Of a stretch of DNA of 64,000 nt, positions 1 to 11,663 are shown piece by piece. Position numbers and translations under genes: made by a program. The stretch is from Unio delphinus (Eukaryota; Mollusca; Bivalvia; Unionida; Unionidae). The notes below the pieces were generated by a model that saw nothing but the letters and a program-made list of their open reading frames with translations, did not search any database and had not been told where the DNA came from. Where the stretch lies: contig JAQISU010001235.1 of assembly GCA_029339505.1 (NCBI GenBank), forward strand, positions 34,013,315 through 34,077,314, read 5' to 3'. Within the stretch, counting starts at the first letter, position 1, and each line of letters opens with the position of its first letter.

Positions 1-61
1 TGAGTGTGGACAAATGGACGGAGAGAAGTCCAAGTGGTCACAATATCCAGCTTCTGTCAAG
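1..61 (+). CDS. possible partial exon at window edge
   Basis: The first 61 bases are more GC-rich than what follows and end in TCAAG followed by gtagat, a plausible plus-strand splice donor. Two plus frames are open to the junction. The frame starting at base 3 would leave two bases, and these join in phase with the acceptor at 3113. On the minus strand the same bases also look like an exon, with acceptor ttgacag ending at position 54 and an open frame downstream. Strand and function cannot be decided from this fragment, and I do not recognise the peptide. Confidence 0.15.
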
Positions 62-1396
62 GTAGATTATACAAATAAAACATTAATCTACTTTTATTAA
101 AACAGAAAATTTAGATAAAATTAGTCAATTTAAATACAATTACAAGGGAGTCAGCATAGAAGATTAGTACCACAGGTCTAATTTACCTTTAAACTGTTTA
201 TATTAAATGACGAAATAATTTAATAAAAAGTTTTAAAATGTAGCACATGTATGTTTAGGTTTTCAAAGATTCAGATTTCATTACAAATTTACATTGGTCT
301 CTTCTTTTTTTTTAATTGAATTTTTGTCTAAAGTTTTCTAATAATGATAAGAGCTTAGAAAATTGTGTAAATAGGTTATATTAAAAGCAATCCATACTTG
401 CCATAAAAGAAACTAACATAAAGACTAGAAAATGTATACTAATATGTATGAAAATATTATACAGTCAAATGATATACTCTACAATATACTAGTATATTTG
501 ATATCTACTAAAGTACTGACACATTAATATCATGATGATCAAAACTGCCAAAATGTATTTAGATAATCTACTTTGTTTTGTATGAGTGCATATTCAAGAT
601 AAAATCCCACGGCCACCATAGATGACACAGTAATATTCCTGGGGTCAATTGAAAACAACTAAAATTAAAATGAAAACTCTTGCTGAACATTATTTCAATG
701 TTTGTTGTTAAAAAAACAAACAACACCATTTTCAGTTTGAATTAAACAGTAGATCCAAGTCATAATCACATTCAACAATACGACATTAAAATCAGTTCAA
801 TATTGACACCGATGTTACTATTATAATCACTATTGTACTATCAGGAATGTCAGAGACTAATTTGTCATTAAATATAAACAATCAGGAAATAACAAGGTAA
901 TCTGCTGTAATCTTCTGTTAATGCAATTTTGCAGAAAAATTGTAACACAAATTAACAATATGAAATCTTTATCATGAATGCAACTCCCCTTTCCTTTTAC
1001 CTTTAATTTGAACATTAAATCTCCTTTCTAAGTTTTAACTGTTAACTTTTATCTTGCATGACTGTATGTTTACCTTTTGAGTAATTCTTATTTTTACAAG
1101 TTTTATTTTAACACATTTATACCACAACTTCTCATGGGCACTACACAGCCAATAATGTGTCGCCATGGCATTAATACTTAATCATTATTTTACATTTTAA
1201 GTGACAACTGGAGATAATATCTATTTCTTTATTATTTAATTATTTATTATTAAAATGGTTCTAATATTAACCACTTCAACTTTCAATCTAATCTTTCATT
1301 TTTTAAAAATTTATCCAGAACAATATGCAAACAAAACATGTTGTCTACAGCATGTTCAGAAATTGTTATCATCTTCTTACATTATGACATTCAAAT
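62..1396. other. AT-rich unique sequence, no gene seen
   Basis: Low-GC sequence with stop codons in all frames. No tandem array, inverted repeat or recognisable element was seen. It is probably intronic or intergenic. Confidence 0.6.
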
Positions 1397-1398
1397 CT

Positions 1399-1399
1399 T

Positions 1400-1467
<68 letters not shown>

Positions 1468-1500
1468 GATGAATGAATGAATGAATGAATGAATGAATGA
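1399..1500. repeat. compound microsatellite (AAT)n-(ATGA)n
   Basis: About 65 bases of AAT repeats (1399-1464) are followed after a short A-run by eight copies of ATGA (1469-1500). Confidence 0.97.
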
Positions 1501-2058
1501 TTTCACAAACATGTCAGAAGATTAAAATCTGGAATTCATCAATATAATTTAAGTCTATACATGTACTTAAATTGTAGTTTAGAATCCAGGATTCAGACTG
1601 ACCGACCGCCTGTTTAAATCTGGCTCCATACTGACCAATCAAACCTCTCTTGTCCTGACTAAACATAAGACTTGTTGAAATAGGAACCTAAATTTTTCAA
1701 ATAAAATTACTGAATCATGCCACAAGTTCGGCAACATTTGTCTTCAAGACTTGAAAGTTAGGTTGGTCAAGTTTTGTCTGGACTTCTTTCACCCAAAGAG
1801 ATCAATGAACTTTATATCAAATTCCAAGTCCAAACTAATAAAAATATCTTGGAACAGTTTCCACTGGGGATTTTTATTTGCATAATTACTTGCAATGCTA
1901 TGCATTTACCTTTTATTCTGATAAAGAAATTTATAGTAAACAATTACTCTCATTCAACAGATGAAATCAAACATGCAACAGAATGTGTGCAGTTTGCACA
2001 AATACCATGTCTTATTTTTTAAACTTTAATTTTCATTTATTTTAAGTGAATTTCTACA

Positions 2059-2740
2059 AGGAAAGGTATTAATATCAAGGACATTAGACCAATAGTAACT
2101 ATTTTATCGTACGGAAAGGTAGTTAATATCAAGGACATTAGACCAATAGTAACTATTTTATTGTAAGGAAAGGTAGTTAATATCAAGGACATTAGACCAA
2201 TAGTAACTACTTTATTGTAAGGAAAGGTAGTTAATATCAAGGACATTGGACCAATAGTAACTACTTTATTGTAAGGAAAGGTAGTTAATATCAAGGACAT
2301 TAGACCAATAGTAACTACTTTATTGTAAGGAAAGGTAGTTAATATCAAGGACATTAGACCAATAGTAACTACTTTACTGTAAGGAAAGGTAGTTAATATC
2401 AAGGACATTAGACCAACAGTAACTACTTTATTGTAAGGAAAGGTAGTTAATCTCAAGGACATTAGACCAATAGTAACTATTTTATTGTAAGAAAAGGTAG
2501 TTAATATCAAGGACATTGGACCAATAGTAACTACTTTATTATAAGGAAAGGTATAATATGAAGGAAATTAGACCAATAGTAATTTACTTTATTGTATGGA
2601 AAGGTAGTTAATATCAGGGACATAGTCATTCCAATCAGAGACCAAAAAGTAACTACTTTGTTTGGGAAGCAGCAGTCAATATCAAGGACATAACAATAAG
2701 ACCAATAGTTTGTTTGGAATGAAGAAGTAACTATTGGATA
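2059..2740. repeat. 54-bp minisatellite, about 12 copies
   Basis: The tandem unit is built on ggaaaggtagttaatatc and gaccaatagtaactac. About eight central copies are near-identical, and copies at the right edge (after 2520) decay and lose length. Because 54 is divisible by three, the minus strand shows a 159-residue open frame (2037-2516) of 18-residue repeats, which I treat as an artefact. Decay at the edge with homogeneity in the middle is what unequal exchange or slippage produces. Confidence 0.95.
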
Positions 2741-2993
2741 CAGTTTCCAGATACTCAGTAATGATATATTATGCTTTGAAGGTTAGTAACTGTTTAAATC
2801 AAGCTATAAAATAAATTGATAAATTCTTCAAACCCACACCTTTACTTTTTTATAAACTGAGCCAAATAATTAAAGAAGAAAACTATTGACATCTGACCAT
2901 GATTAATGATAACTATCATTTCTTATTATCATTATTTGTCAAGTCCAAAATGAGTTCCCCCTCCCCATGGTCAGAGATACAAATGGCCTCAAT

Positions 2994-2998
2994 TATTA

Positions 2999-3046
<48 letters not shown>
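2994..3046. repeat. (ATT)n microsatellite
   Basis: Uninterrupted ATT repeats of about 50 bases. Confidence 0.97.
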
Positions 3047-3047
<1 letters not shown>

Positions 3048-3112
3048 ACATTCCAGGTAGAGGGTGGCATATATTACTAAAATAACCTGTCAGTTTTTCT
3101 TGTTTTTAATAG

Positions 3113-3185
3113 TAAAGAAACAGACGTTAACATCTGTACAGCACCAAGATTTCAAACAAAACACACACTACTGATGAATGCCTAA
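3113..3185 (+). CDS. possible terminal exon, very tentative
   Basis: A pyrimidine-rich acceptor (ttcttgtttttaatag, ending 3112) is followed by a frame that, after one base, stays open for 23 codons to TAA at 3183-3185. AATAAA lies at about 3271. The phase would fit the donor at 61 (two bases plus one). Acceptor-like sites with a short open frame are common in this AT-rich window, so this is weak on its own. The peptide is not recognised. Confidence 0.12.
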
Positions 3186-3682
3186 ACTATGTCATTAACA
3201 GATCCATGCTGTATTTGCACTGGGTCATGTAACTGGTCACACATTTATTTAGACTGAAACGTACAACACTGTTAATAAAAGTAAATTAAACCCTGATGAC
3301 CGCTGGCATTTATTATAAAGTGAATTGCCAATCAACAGATAACCACAATGCTCTGACCATTATCAGCCGGTATATCAATCAGATAGGCATAAATTCAACA
3401 AGGAATCGACTTAAACATCGGACTGGGATATCTGATAATTCTATATTCTCTGAGATTCCCAATCTAAGATATCGAAACCATTGAACTGTCGCAAAATCAA
3501 CAGGGTTGATAACACCGAACATGAAGATTTTATTGGAAACTAAAGAGCCAATCTGTAAACCAATATTGTCGAATCTTCAAGTCAGGTACAGTTCCTCACT
3601 TTCCAAGTTACGGGGATCCAGCTATATGATAGTTGTCAAACATGATCAGCTTTGATAAGTAAATACGATACGGTTAACTTAC

Positions 3683-3761
3683 CTTGGGTTAAAAGAGAAG
3701 GTAACAGAACCCAAAAGAACTGTAGCACTGACTGTCAAAATGATCCACTGTCACTTTTATT
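3683..3761 (-). promoter_or_regulatory. candidate TATA/Inr core promoter with short first exon
   Basis: On the minus strand an AATAAAAG TATA-like box (3754-3761) lies upstream of TCAGTG, an initiator-like motif whose A would be +1 at 3729. The spacing from the upstream edge of the box to +1 is about 32 bases, as in metazoan core promoters. A 47-base stretch without ATG follows, ending in CCCAAG and then gtaagt (3682-3677), a consensus splice donor. Together these resemble a non-coding first exon of a gene running leftward out of the window. The element order and spacing are visible in the sequence; that it is used is inference. Confidence 0.33.
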
Positions 3762-4204
3762 CCACTAACTAGTGATATTCAGTATTCATCCACCGATCTA
3801 CGTAACACTAAGTTATCAAAATGAATCGAAATCTAGTCTGTCCACCTCAGTAGTTATAGAAAGATGACAACATTTCATCTCGTCATAGCTATAGATGTTA
3901 CACATTTCTTACTAAGTCATCGCATGAAGTCAATAGAATGAAAACAGACAAGGCCTTCCCACTACACATAGGTAATTAGGACACTTGAGTTTACACCATC
4001 CTTGCTAGCCTGTCAAAAACTTGTCAAAATTTTGTTCCCACTAGAACATGGGTGATCAGCTAAAACAATCATCCACTGAAAGAAAATCTCAGCTAGCAAA
4101 CCGCACCCCTTCACAACAGGGAAGCGATGCTTTTAGTAATTAATTGCAATCAGAAAATGTTTATTATTGAAAAAGCCATTACAATATTAATAGACTTGGC
4201 CTGA

Positions 4205-4280
4205 CACTGACGGCATTGGCTGGGAAGTCAAGATTATTCCAAACAAGTGGGCGGAGTCAATTATCTAGAAAGGCGGGGCA
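4205..4280 (-). promoter_or_regulatory. CCAAT and GC-box cluster
   Basis: Within unusually GC-rich sequence there is a CCAAT box on the minus strand (complement of attgg at 4215-4219) and two GC-box-like motifs, gggcgg at 4249-4254 and ggcgggg at 4272-4278. The cluster lies about 490 bases upstream of the candidate minus-strand start at 3729. It may be a proximal regulatory region or part of an unrecognised element. Confidence 0.25.
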
Positions 4281-4299
4281 ATCTTGCCAGGCTGAAATG

Positions 4300-5060
4300 G
4301 ATCGCATCCACTAGTTATAGAGCTTGTGAAAATCCCACACATAACTTCACCTGTCCATCAAAGACCAGTATGTGGAATTATTTCAGACCATAACCTATCA
4401 AATTGTGGGAAATGAAAAGAACAGTGGTTGTAAAAGAGTCACTTGTGCAAGCTATCTGGATGTAGCTTAGATCTGAAACCAATATCATCTTCAATAATGA
4501 TTTCTGCATGTGTGTATTTGAGAGATAAGGAAAGTTTCACAGAAATTCACAGAGGCATGGAAGGAAAATGAAGGCAAACAATACTCTTTTAACGGAATAA
4601 GCGGATTTATTATTTTGCAGCTGTAAGCTTCATTTTTGAACATAAAACAAAAACAATATAAAAGCTGTCTTGTTCAGTATTTTTAGGTTATAAATTAAAA
4701 CTGATTTTTCCTTCCTTAATTTCTTATACTACACATATCTGAAATTCTGAAGACTCCCCCCCCCCCTCAAAGTATTAAATAGATGACAGTACCACAAACC
4801 ATCTTAAAATTTAGTACTAATATAAAATATAGCAATTACTGTTCTTGATAATGAGACATTATGTAATATTTTAAGTCACTTTAGGACCGAAGACAACTAA
4901 ATAAAACAATGTGACATGTAAATGTTGTCCCTGTACATACTGAATCGGCTTCGGATGATAAAAAAAACTTCAATACTGCTTAGTAAAGCAATATAAGACA
5001 TCATTTAATTTTATTTCTTTTTCCTATTTCTACAAATATCCACAAAAAAAGTGTTTTAAA
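4300..5060. other. unique sequence, no gene seen
   Basis: Mixed-composition DNA with a short C-run near 4755. No open frame or repeat family was recognised. Confidence 0.5.
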
Positions 5061-5062
5061 AA

Positions 5063-5120
5063 ATGTTTTTTTTTTACAGACTGCAACATTTTTATTAATT
5101 GTTCTCTGTGCCAAAGGTCA
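5063..5120 (-). repeat. dispersed repeat, inverted copy of 9760-9816
   Basis: The complement of this stretch reads ctttggcacagagaacaatt and then a T/A-rich link to gcagtctgtaaaaaa, matching 9760-9816 in order. It is a short interspersed fragment of unknown family. Confidence 0.7.
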
Positions 5121-5212
5121 ATAAAATAAAACATTTAATAGATTAAATACCTGTAATGATGCCCTTATGTATGAGGGGAATCCACAGAATGGGGCATCCA
5201 TACAAAACCTTC

Positions 5213-5214
<2 letters not shown>

Positions 5215-5267
<53 letters not shown>

Positions 5268-5268
5268 G
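5215..5268. repeat. (ATT)n microsatellite
   Basis: About 54 bases of ATT repeats. The frame reads as poly-tyrosine, a spurious coding signal. Confidence 0.97.
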
Positions 5269-5493
5269 TTTTATTGATAATCAAGTGTACCTAACTGTTC
5301 CATATAAAAATGTTTTCAGAATATCTCCAATGGCCGAAATTATTTTAAGCAATATTTTCAAAATACCTCAAATGAGTGAAAATATTACAAGCAATATTTA
5401 AACTATGAGATAGCTTAGCAGAAAATAAATGGTGAGATACTTGTGTTACAATATGATGTATTTCTCTAGTTCAAAGTAGTCTGCCTCAAATAA

Positions 5494-5518
5494 TGTGTGT
5501 GTGTGTGTGTGTGTGTGG
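5494..5518. repeat. (TG)n microsatellite
   Basis: Twelve TG dinucleotides. Confidence 0.97.
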
Positions 5519-5880
5519 TAATTGTGTACTGAGTGGGCTAAAGGATTTAGCTTTGACTTGAGTATGTATTGGTCAGATGAGACTCCTTGACCTAAATCCT
5601 TTAAATAAACCTAAAGCCAACGTACTCTTCCAGAAAATCTCAGTCTTGGACTTCTACATTTCATATAAAAAATATGAATCATGTTCCAATGACTTTACTG
5701 GTGTTTCCTTTATCTGTTATTTTATATACATTTTATAGAAGTTTTACATCTTCTTGTACTTAATAGGAACATTTATAGTTTCTTTTCCTAAATATTTGTG
5801 CAATTCATTTTTTGTTTGTTTTCAACTATTACCTTTATGTAGCATTAATGAGTAGCTTTTGTGCAAAGGTATCATAAAAC

Positions 5881-5934
5881 ACATACATACATACATACAT
5901 ACATACATACATACATACATACATACATACATAC
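5881..5934. repeat. (ACAT)n microsatellite
   Basis: Thirteen uninterrupted ACAT tetranucleotides. Confidence 0.97.
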
Positions 5935-6912
5935 ACTGGATGAATGGATGAACTTCAAATTAAATAAATGTAACTGTTTTGGTTGCACAATACTGCATAC
6001 AACATTTTGAACACATGTCTGTCCATATCACAAAGACAGAAAATAGATTGACTGTTGTTTTTTGTAAATCATGCCTTGCTTATGAATAAGTTTTTCCAGT
6101 CAGGTAGACCATTTTGAAAAACAAAAATACCAGTACTCTATACATTTTCAGAAAATAAATATTAGATATAAAATTCGCTCTTAATAAATATGTTTTATGT
6201 ATTTATTTCAATTTTAAAATATTATTCTCAAGTCTAGTGATGAATTAAAAGTGGTGACCACTAAGCCAAGTTGATAGATAATGTGATTAGGTAATGAATG
6301 TAAATTAATTCTAGACAAGCCTGCCCTAAGCAAGTGTCACAATAACTGTGTGACATAATACAATCAACAATAAATAGGAAGAGGAAAAAGAAAACAGGAC
6401 TACAAAGAAATCAGAAAAGACAAACAAAGAAAAGAAATTAAAGACAATAAATACATGGGTAAATATATGAAAGATTATAATCAGAGAGGATACTCCTTGA
6501 TTCCGATTATAAAAAAAATTCAGAAAATGTAGAAATCTCCCTTCAAAAATCAAACATTTACTTATTTATTGCACTTAAATATGGAGACCTCTCAGAATAT
6601 TTTCACATACAATCATACAAGTTCAAAAAGTTTTTTTTAATACATTGATATGTTTCATATACCAAGGAAAACAATGTGCAAATTAATTTTAATATAATTA
6701 TACACACTTTTCCATTTGGATCATGGTGACGAAATCTCTAAAACTGCAATAATTCATCATAAATGCTTGAGAATTAAATACAAATAGTGTTTAATGTATA
6801 AAATTTTCTTGTTGTCAACACATGATTTCAGACCACTGCATTAGAAGTGTGAAATAAGACTGAAGGCTGGCTGGCTCTTTATTTCAAGTAATTTTAGGTC
6901 AATATCCCATGA

Positions 6913-6915
<3 letters not shown>
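5935..6915. other. AT-rich sequence, no gene seen
   Basis: Contains a purine-biased stretch (6360-6470) that opens a low-complexity minus-strand frame rich in F, L and V. Nothing supports coding. Confidence 0.5.

Positions 6916-6916
<1 letters not shown>

Positions 6917-6971
<55 letters not shown>
6917..6971. repeat. (TA)n microsatellite
   Basis: About 24 TA dinucleotides ending in a short (CA)n run. Confidence 0.97.
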
Positions 6972-7964
6972 GAAATAGGTAAATATTGCCAAGTGCAGTT
7001 CACATTATTGTATTTTGTTCAACACCAGGTTTAGTTTCTTCTTTAAAACCCCACAACAAATTCAAAATAAAAATTAAATATAGGGATTTTGTGTTAAAAC
7101 ATTTCTTTCATTACCAATTTTTGATGAAGTGCACTTGTTTTTGTGCAGAGTTTGTTTGGTAAACCACTTCTGTGGCATGATATAACTTACTTAAACATGT
7201 GCTATAAGTGTGCTATTAAAAAAGCAAGCAAGCAATCAAACAAACCTATCCAGATTTCCTGGCATATAAAAAAGGTCAATTTAACTTTCAAGGATAATCT
7301 TAAACAAAAGTATAACAGCAAAAATGTTTATTAGCATCAATTTTGTACTAAGATCAAAAAGGGCGAATAAACAATCATGACTTTACAATATGACTTTACA
7401 GGAGTAGTTTCCTAACTGCAAATTTTCAAAATAAACCTTTCCAAAAATAGGGAAAGAATACTCCCCTGGTCTGAGCAAGAAATTTACTTTAAACAGTGTG
7501 ATCTCCAAACAGTTGAATCATCAGGTGACAGTTTGTGAGCACAGTATTGCAAAATGTGTTTTTTTGGTTGTTACCTATAGGTATGGTAGACTCTCAAAAC
7601 AAGCAGTGCATGTTGTCTACATTATCAGGTTGTAAAACTAAACCTTAGTAAATACTGTAGCATGTAAAAATACAGAATACAAAACAATGAAACCTCGATT
7701 TTGCAGAGGCACCCAATATTTTTATTGGGAGTTCAAAATGAGAATGTTTTACATAGAGACCTTGCATGCCCATCTGAGCGACTGATATTGGAGTTTTTTA
7801 ATGCCTTAATCTAAAGTTATCGTTTTCAATCCAAAGCACGACACCATTAGTAATGCTGTGAATTTTCTAACAATTCTTTACCTATGACAGTGTTTTTGTC
7901 TGGGCTATTTTTGCATATGGTCATTCTTTTTATGCTTTATAATTAAACTGAGAAAATTGATTTT
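6972..7964. other. AT-rich sequence, no firm gene
   Basis: An acceptor-like tttttgtgcag ending at 7149 precedes a 60-codon open frame rich in lysine, without a matching donor. At 7687 a short stretch, caatgaaacctcgattttgc, resembles ends of pogo/Tc1-type elements but has no partner end. Nothing else is supported. Confidence 0.4.
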
Positions 7965-8515
7965 AGGGATATCATACACCAGATGTAATAATTTATAAGT
8001 CAAATCCAACTGCAAATTCCTGAGACTCAGATCTGCCAGCACATAATGTACTTGCAGATCTGGTTCCATTAAATTCTGTAAGGAGTAATCAGTACAATAC
8101 ACAATAGACTCGGACTTACCAGTGTATTATGCAAGCCTGGCATTAAATTCTGTAAGGAGTATTCAGTAGGATACACAATACAGACTCGGATTTACCGGTG
8201 TATTATGCAAGCCTGGCATTAAATTCTGTAAGGAGTAATCAGTACAATACACAATAGACTCGGACTTACCAGTGTATTATGCAAGCCTGGCATTAAATTC
8301 TGTAAGGAGTAATTAGTACAATACACAATAGAGACTCGGACTTACCAGTGTATTATGCAAGCCTGGCATTAAATTCTGTAAGGAGTAATCAGTACAATAC
8401 ACAATAGACTCGGACTTACCAGTGTATTATGCAAGCCTGGCAGATCTGGTTCCAGGTAGCTTGCAGCGAGACTTAAACTTGCATGCAAGTTTATTTAGTA
8501 GTTGTCATGGAAATC
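7965..8515 (+). mobile_element. dispersed palindromic element, expanded copy A
   Basis: The flanks read ttataagtcaaatccaactg and cagatctgccagcacataatg on the left and gcagatctggttcc on the right, the same blocks seen in five other copies in this window. The family has a hairpin core around CAGATCTGG and shared ends, so it behaves like a short non-autonomous inverted-repeat element. In this copy the middle has been amplified into a 74-bp satellite. Confidence 0.7.
8067..8440. repeat. 74-bp minisatellite, five copies
   Basis: The unit runs from cattaaattctgtaaggag through gactcggacttaccag to gcaagcctgg, with 2-bp differences between copies. Each copy contains ctggtaagtccgag on the complement, a consensus-like donor that means little in this context. 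The unit matches single-copy segments at 50047-50110 and 59180-59245. Confidence 0.95.
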
Positions 8516-9570
8516 ATTTTCACCTTAATAACCAATTTGATAGCTTTGCATGAAAAGAAGTCCAGATGTTAACCTCAATTTAAAGTAGGAAACGTTTTTA
8601 TTCAACATAAAACAATCCAAAGAAAATTGTCCTCAAAATGAACCGGGTTATTCTTAGAAGTTATTCCACTCAACAATATCAAAGTAAAATGGTATATATC
8701 GGTAGATCTACTTTTACCTGATTTTATTCTAATTGATTTAGTATGTGACCCTATATGACAAGATTAAATACAATTTTTGCTGCAAAAGTACAAAAACAAC
8801 TTCCATACTTTCTGGTATCTTTGGATTGATAACTTTCTAATAAATTGAGCTCATTCCCATGCAAGAATATTTTTCTTTCAAAAAAAATCATTAACAGATT
8901 ATTAACTGAAGCATTTCTAATGAAACCTGTTCTGTGCCCATTTTTAATTATTTCTGAATAATTTCATCATGGACGTCTAGCTATATTTCATCAACCTAAT
9001 TGCTTGGGGACAGTCTAAAGAGAAATTTGGATGGTTTTGTTTCCAATTAGTAAATACTCCTGTTCATTTCAGTCCAATTTTCTGAATCAAAGTTTGCTCT
9101 ACTTGGTAGAAATTGGTTTGGTGCATCATACAAGTGTATTAATTGGCAGACAATTGGAATGTTGAAGAGTTTGGTAGCTATGGTTAGGAATCACATGCTG
9201 GCAGTACAGTACTGCTCCTACTTAGGAAGAAATGTTGTAGAGATCAGGTGCACCATCAAAATCCATACTGTTAGTGGGAATGATATTCAGAAGCTCTAAC
9301 AAACACACACACTCTCTTTCAAAAGGAGTAATTTTTTTTTTTTATATAGTTGGAAATAATGCATGATGTCAACTATATTAAAACAACAATTACTAATCTG
9401 GTGAAATATTTTGGACAGAAGCATTAGGTGTATATTCATATATATGTAAAATTTGAGATCTTAAGTCCTAAAACTATTTTCTGTTGAGTCCATCCTCTCT
9501 CCCATTATCCCCCCCCCCCAAAAAAAAACTCCAAAACACCAAATCCATCCAAAGAAAGGGTAGGATCATT
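8516..9570. other. unique AT-rich sequence
   Basis: No repeat family or credible coding frame was seen. There is a short CA/CT run near 9303 and a C-run followed by an A-run near 9510. Confidence 0.5.
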
Positions 9571-9574
9571 AAAC

Positions 9575-9695
9575 TCATTTTTAATTGAAAACTTTCTTGA
9601 ATACTGTCATTACATTCATCTTTTAATTGAAAACTTTCTTGAATACTGTCATTAAATTATCATTTTTAATTGAAAACTTTCTTGAATACTGTCAT
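9575..9695. repeat. 42-43-bp repeat, three copies
   Basis: Three direct copies of a unit containing ttaattgaaaactttcttga and atactgtcat. Confidence 0.95.
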
Positions 9696-9759
9696 GTTTA
9701 AATACTGATGTTCTGAACTTCAAAGACTTTAATTTCAATTAAATGTATTATCTGTCCTC

Positions 9760-9816
9760 TGACCTTTGGCACAGAGAACAATTTTTAAAAAAATGCAGTC
9801 TGTAAAAAAACATTTA
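9760..9816 (+). repeat. dispersed repeat, partner of 5063-5120
   Basis: Direct reading of the block ctttggcacagagaacaat and gcagtctgtaaaaaa. The same order occurs inverted at 5063-5120. Confidence 0.7.
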
Positions 9817-9819
9817 AAA

Positions 9820-10625
9820 AACAAAAAATTCAATTATCTGTTCTTGTAAAAAAAATTTAAGATAAAATGTCTATAAAAAAAAAAAACATTTTAGTTAGTA
9901 GACGAACTTCATAACATCAAGATGGACTTGTATTTCTAAAACCAATATTATACAAAATACATTTTGGAGTCTTCAAAGTTTAGCAGATAATTCTTTCTTC
10001 TTGCTTCAATTTAATAACATAGGCCTTACATAAAATAAAATCTGAAGTCCCAAGATGATGTATTTTTAGCTTAAACCATCTTTTTACTGGACAAATCATT
10101 TTTAATATCCCTGTCAATTACAGCATCAAAGGGCAAGAACTAATTGACAATATTAAGTAAAGCTCTGTCAACATAATTATTTCACATAAAGACCTTTTGA
10201 GCCCAGGAGACAAAAACTTTATCTTTAATAATACCTAATTTCTTGATAATAATTACTTAGATTTTCAACTGGTGTCCCTGAAGGAAAATCAAACCTTTAC
10301 TTTTATAATAATGACTTGATTTCAAACACTATTATATCTAATAAATTTGGCGATCGTTAAAAATTCATTAGAATTTTCTCAGAATTATGTGATGATGGTG
10401 ATGACATAAGCATAGAATGTCTTTGAGAGGGATCGACACTTTAGCCCACAGTTCTGTTTGAAGTGTGCACAACAAAAACATTACAGGCATCAGATTATCT
10501 AAGGATATAAAAAAAATTAAATTCTGAACTCAGCATCTTTAATAATCGTAAGTTTATAAACAATGTCAGTGGAGATGAGTCAGCAATCAAGTTGACTTGC
10601 TACAGTTCGATTGTATTCATCCATG
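9820..10625. other. AT-rich sequence, no gene seen
   Basis: No tandem array, inverted repeat or credible frame was recognised. Confidence 0.5.
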
Positions 10626-10629
10626 CAGG

Positions 10630-11040
10630 GAAATCAAAAGTTTGACTTTAAAACACCGATTAATACTATTAGAAGTGTACAATGGTTCTCTCCATGTCAA
10701 AAGTTTGACTTTAAAACACTGATACTATTAGATGACTACAATGTCCTCTCCATGTCAAAAGTTTGACTTTAAAACACTAATACTAATAGATGACTACAAT
10801 GTCCTCTCCATGTCAAAAGTTTGACTTTAAAACACTAACTAATACTATCAGAAGTCTACATTGGTTCTCTCCATGTCAAAAGTTTGACTTTAAAACACTA
10901 ATACTATTAGATGACTACAATGGTCCTCTCCATTTCAAACATTCGACTGCAAAACACACAGTAATACTATTAGAAGTCTACAATGGTTCTCTCCATGTCA
11001 AAAGTTTGACTTTAAAACACTGATTAATACTGTTAGAAAA
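10630..11040. repeat. about 60-bp minisatellite, seven copies
   Basis: The unit contains ccatgtcaaaagtttgactt, taaaacact and aatactattaga. Copies vary by small indels, so periodicity drifts between about 57 and 66. Confidence 0.92.
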
Positions 11041-11400
11041 ACAACAGGGTTCTCTCAATCACCAAGTGCAAACCATCCACAAAGTTTGGTAGTCATAACT
11101 TAAGAACTCTAGTTAGGGTGCAGACCACCATTTTTCTTCTTTCAATCCAAGCTACCTTGACAATTGGTCTTTTTGATCACAAAGTCTGGTAACTAAAGAT
11201 TGTGGAGAACTCAAATTATTGTGCTGAAACCATTTTCATCTTTCACTAAGTAACCATGACCTTTACCTTCTGACCCTGAACTCAACAGGTTGCCTCCACT
11301 GGTAACAGACAGATGATACATGGGACAACACCATGGCATAATACACTCTCTTACTGTGAGTGCATATAAAAAACTATATACAAAGCAACTGCAGGTGAGT
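11041..11400 (+). repeat. TGACC-type 140-bp family, block 1
   Basis: Contains the diagnostic pieces caaaccatccacaaagtttgg, accatttttcttctttcaat and a degraded gacctttaccttctgacc. It ends with gataca..ggcataatacactctc, an end motif also seen at blocks near 25740 and 27780. It lies in the same orientation as the other four blocks. Confidence 0.75.
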
Positions 11401-11414
11401 TAACTTTTATGGCT

Positions 11415-11455
11415 GTGGTTTTGTTGGTTTAATGCCATTTTTCATCACATAATAG
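11415..11455 (-). mobile_element. possible SINE 3' tail relic
   Basis: ttttgttggtttaatgccattttt resembles, inverted, the ...taaacccaacaac tail typical of molluscan SINEs. No head was found. Confidence 0.3.
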
Positions 11456-11498
11456 GTAATACACATTAAATCTCTTAACATTCATTATGTGTAATAAG

Positions 11499-11516
11499 TT
11501 TTTTTTTTTTTTTTTT
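11499..11516. repeat. poly-T tract
   Basis: Eighteen uninterrupted T, possibly the A-tail of a minus-strand retroelement. Confidence 0.9.
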
Positions 11517-11663
11517 GCTATGTAAAGTACTGGATTTAAACACTTGAAATAAATGTACTGTCACGCTTATTTGAGGTAACATGAAAGTATGATCTCTGAC
11601 ATATGAACTTGGAAAGATTTAACGTAAAGTTCATAAAACTTTCTTATTATCATTATTTTTCAG

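Noticed and set aside
1774..2022. 82-codon plus frame
   Set aside because: No clear ATG context, splice sites or motif; ends at the border of the minisatellite.
2037..2516. 159-residue minus-strand frame of 18-residue repeats
   Set aside because: It is the translation of a 54-bp minisatellite; repeat homogeneity is at DNA level and decays at the array edge.
6326..6553. 75-codon minus frame rich in F, L and V, membrane-like
   Set aside because: Low-complexity purine-rich DNA on the plus strand explains it; no start context, splice site or conservation clue.
8100..8440. Repeated consensus splice donors (ctggtaagt) on the minus strand
   Set aside because: They repeat with the 74-bp satellite unit and have no exon attached.
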